Assembly: GCA_021186555.1 (NCBI GenBank)
Contig: JAJKFL010000002.1
Coordinates: 29,862,001 to 29,926,000 of the forward strand
Source: Reticulitermes speratus
Lineage: Eukaryota; Arthropoda; Insecta; Blattodea; Rhinotermitidae
DNA: 64,000 nt
Direction of reading: 5' to 3'
The notes under the pieces were generated by a model that was given only the letters and a program-made list of their open reading frames with translations, was not told the origin of the DNA and did no database searches. Of this stretch, positions 62,701 to 64,000 are shown in pieces. The first letter of the stretch is position 1. The number at the start of each line of letters is the position of its first letter. A program made the translations under genes and the position numbers.

Positions 62701-63132
62701 TGACCACATCTATGACAGGAAGTAATTCCTAATGATGTATTAACCCAGTACATTTAGATTCCCCACCAGTGTATGAAATACCAGCTGTTCAAAATATAAT
62801 CTGGTAACTTCCTAAGGATGATGTAACAATCTATATCACTATATGATGATGATGTAACCTAAAAAAATATTAGAGTCTAGTACACCAAGTTAACTCAATT
62901 CTACAGCATTTGATATACAACTTATTCCAATATAATTAAAACACCTACCATCATAATTTGTGTTCTTTCATTTTTAATTACTATTTAAGTCTTAAGGTAA
63001 GAACTTACTGGTTGAGGGATTCCTGCTGGATGTGTAGCAATGCCGGCCTGTGGTTTAAGTGTTGCAAGAGCCTCACGAGCAGCAGTCACCTCTTTAGTGA
63101 GACGAGCAATTACACGACAGTGCAGCATCAGG
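53707..63132 (-). CDS. Prp19: Prp19 (PRPF19) pre-mRNA processing factor, WD40 and central exons; N-terminus outside window
   Basis: Nuclear U-box E3 ubiquitin ligase and core of the Prp19/NTC complex that activates the spliceosome. Exons (minus): 63132-63009, 62523-62329, 58494-58309, 57598-57398, 57302-57161, 55553-55349, 53848-53707 (stop TAA). Visible: coiled-coil/linker [40 protein letters not shown], then WD40 repeats with [60 protein letters not shown] and the final [10 protein letters not shown]. All lower exons join in phase. The exon 63132-63009 carries one extra base at about 63120; without it the exon would be 41 whole codons reading PDAACRVIARL as in the family. The U-box exons are beyond 64000. 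Introns hold MITEs, SINEs and a Tigger-bearing foldback. Confidence 0.94.
54332..54606 (+). mobile_element. tRNA-derived SINE, copy F (full length)
   Basis: A-box-like tatagtgactaagctacagg, B-box-like ggttagatttg, then cactcacctccatctggtgcc and ccttcatggcatgaacaagg. It is antisense in the last Prp19 intron. Confidence 0.68.
54874..54960. mobile_element. Truncated relative of the 35171 MITE
   Basis: tacagtatttacccatatat and cctaattcataatctgaaa match the inverted right half of the element at 35171-35348. The other end is missing. Confidence 0.5.
56108..56281. mobile_element. Palindromic MITE with CAGTAGAACC ends and TA duplication
   Basis: 174 bp. The left end CAGTAGAACCCAGATAAGAA and the right end (inverted) CAGCAGAACTCTGTTAAGAA are flanked by TA on both sides (56106-56107, 56282-56283). 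CAGT-type ends with TA duplication fit a non-autonomous pogo/Tigger-mobilised element. It lies in a Prp19 intron. Confidence 0.8.
57709..57752 (+). ncRNA. Solo hammerhead-like motif in Prp19 intron (antisense)
   Basis: Outer helix ACCCC/GGGGT (57709-57713, 57748-57752), core TTGAGGA, stem II GACAA/TTGTC with loop CTTG after one extra T, GAA (57736-57738), helix AC/GT with loop ATAC, then A. GTA would be the NUH cleavage triplet. Only C3 (here T) and the extra T depart from the consensus. Confidence 0.5.
58818..58857 (-). ncRNA. Hammerhead-like motif, left end of foldback 3
   Basis: Minus strand: ATTAC, CTGAAGT, TGCCCAGTCAGCT, GAAACATGTT, ATAAT. Core A9 is T and the outer helix has a mismatch, so it is degenerate. 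Confidence 0.35.
59570..61741 (-). mobile_element. Tigger-like (pogo superfamily) transposon inside foldback 3
   Basis: 2.17 kb. Inverted ends: CAGTGAAACCTCTATCCATC at 59570 and the complement of CAGTGAAACCTTTATCCATC ending at 61741. TA follows on the right; the left flank reads ATATG, so the target duplication is decayed. It encodes a transposase on the minus strand (59854-61194). Confidence 0.9.
59854..61194 (-). pseudogene. Tigger-type transposase with two frameshifts, all domains recognisable
   Basis: Start [19 protein letters not shown] at 61194 (Psq-type helix-turn-helix, [17 protein letters not shown]), then the CENP-B-type helix-turn-helix ([17 protein letters not shown]) and the first catalytic Asp in IYNADETG. 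One base is missing near 60668, after which the frame continues as [13 protein letters not shown]. The second Asp is in [13 protein letters not shown] second one-base break lies near 60290. The third frame gives [16 protein letters not shown] (third Asp) and an acidic tail to 59854. Both breaks are single-base, so either recent decay or assembly error. Restriction to one intron and clear ends suggest a relatively young copy. Confidence 0.9.
61946..61986 (+). ncRNA. Hammerhead-like motif, right end of foldback 3
   Basis: Perfect outer helix ATTAC/GTAAT (61946-61950, 61982-61986), exact core CTGAAGA (61951-61957), stem TGGC/GCCA, AAACACGTT. G12 is A unless the U-A pair is opened. Confidence 0.5.
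62524..63008. other. Prp19 intron
   Basis: AT-rich intron; I see nothing else in it. Confidence 0.5.
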
Positions 63133-64000
63133 CTGATACGGGAGCATGATTGTACAAAAATATTAATTAAATTAGATTAATCAATATGAATTATTACTCC
63201 AGTAGGAAGTTTTTCAGTGGTGAAAATATTAAATGGGAATGAATTCAACAAAAAATTAATATATGCAATAAGCAGGAATATTCATACCAGACAGAACTGG
63301 CACATCAGTACCGTGCATGAATTAACATATTTATGATTGCCAAACAACTAAATATTTATTTGTAATATGATTGGATAGGGAGGCCATAACTTGCATACAA
63401 AGCCAGCTCAGTTACCCATACTGAGTATATATCCACATGAATTTTGATAGCATGAGGGAGCCTACGAGGCATCACTGCATCATGTAAGCCTTTATCCCAT
63501 AGAGTTTACCTCTCACATTTCCCAAATGTTGCATGGGACAGTACTGACGAGACTTTCCTCCATGTTGAACTGAGGACTTCCTCCATTGAAGAATGTATTA
63601 TTCCATGCTGTATCACTACCTTTGGCTTCTCCTAGGGTTTATTTTATGATACTTTAACTGTACAGGTTATGTACACTCAAACTGAAAGATTAACAAGGAA
63701 GGATGACCTGTTTTAAAAGAACTACCTCAGCATTTTTTTGAATAGATGAAGATAAAGCTGTCAGCCTCTGGCCAAAAATTTGAACCTGGGACCCCATGAA
63801 CACAAAGCATGAGGACCTTCCACTTGACCACAATGTTTGATTTTTCTTTTCCAAAACAAATTAATAGGAGCAAAGATGGGGATAAATTAACTACCATTAG
63901 TTCAAGTTCTAACTAAAATAGTTTTTTACATACTGAAATGGCACCCACTTCTCACATTTCCAAAACTATAACAAAATGCAAAGCTACAGAGGGAAAGTGG
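63133..64000. other. Prp19 intron to the window edge, with a SINE head
   Basis: No further Prp19 exon was found. At about 63757-63835, read on the minus strand, a tRNA-like head is visible: A-box-like gtggtcaagtgg and B-box ccaggttcaaattt, a reverse-oriented SINE start. Confidence 0.45.

Overview
The window reads as AT-rich insect nuclear DNA, probably from a hemimetabolous insect with a large, transposon-rich genome. The evidence is spliced protein-coding genes with GT-AG introns of up to about 4 kb, a thioredoxin reductase ending Ser-Cys-Cys-Ser (the insect non-selenium form), and introns packed with SINEs, MITEs, mariner/pogo/Tigger, RTE and jockey-like remnants. The species was not identified. 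All exon models are read by eye from conserved protein segments plus splice sites.

Layout. 694-4910 (+): last exons of a matrix metalloproteinase (acidic linker plus four-bladed hemopexin domain). 8389-19290 (-): thioredoxin reductase, seven exons, with a mitochondrial-type first exon. 19387-25386 (+): a sniffer-type short-chain dehydrogenase/carbonyl reductase that starts head-to-head with thioredoxin reductase across about 96 bp. 26866-36454 (+): an ERMARD (DUF4209) protein. 38860-40140 (-): a small four-exon BCL7 chromatin-remodelling subunit. 41361-44632: a pogo-like transposon with a mariner inserted in it. 45139-50391 (+): a small secreted, cysteine-containing, coiled-coil protein of unknown family with a clear TATA/Inr core promoter. 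53707-63132 (-): Prp19 splicing factor/E3 ligase; its U-box exons lie beyond the right edge.

Together. The thioredoxin reductase/sniffer pair are two NADPH-linked redox enzymes sharing one short promoter region, so shared stress regulation is a reasonable hypothesis. The other genes are unrelated housekeeping or tissue genes. Two conserved genes (thioredoxin reductase exon 4, Prp19 exon at 63009-63132) each carry one extra base that breaks an otherwise intact frame. This looks like assembly indels more than gene death.

Most unusual signal. Eight copies at five loci of a short RNA-like motif share a hammerhead-ribozyme-like core (CTGANGA, a stem-loop, then RAAAC-AT-GT). They are closed by an outer helix whose sequence differs between loci while pairing is kept (GCTCC/GGAGC, ATTAC/GTAAT, CAGC/GCTG, ACCCC/GGGGT). 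Six copies sit as outward-facing pairs in the arms of three foldback elements (7548-7868, 37385-37922, 58803-62005). In the third, one arm has been split by a 2.2-kb Tigger element.
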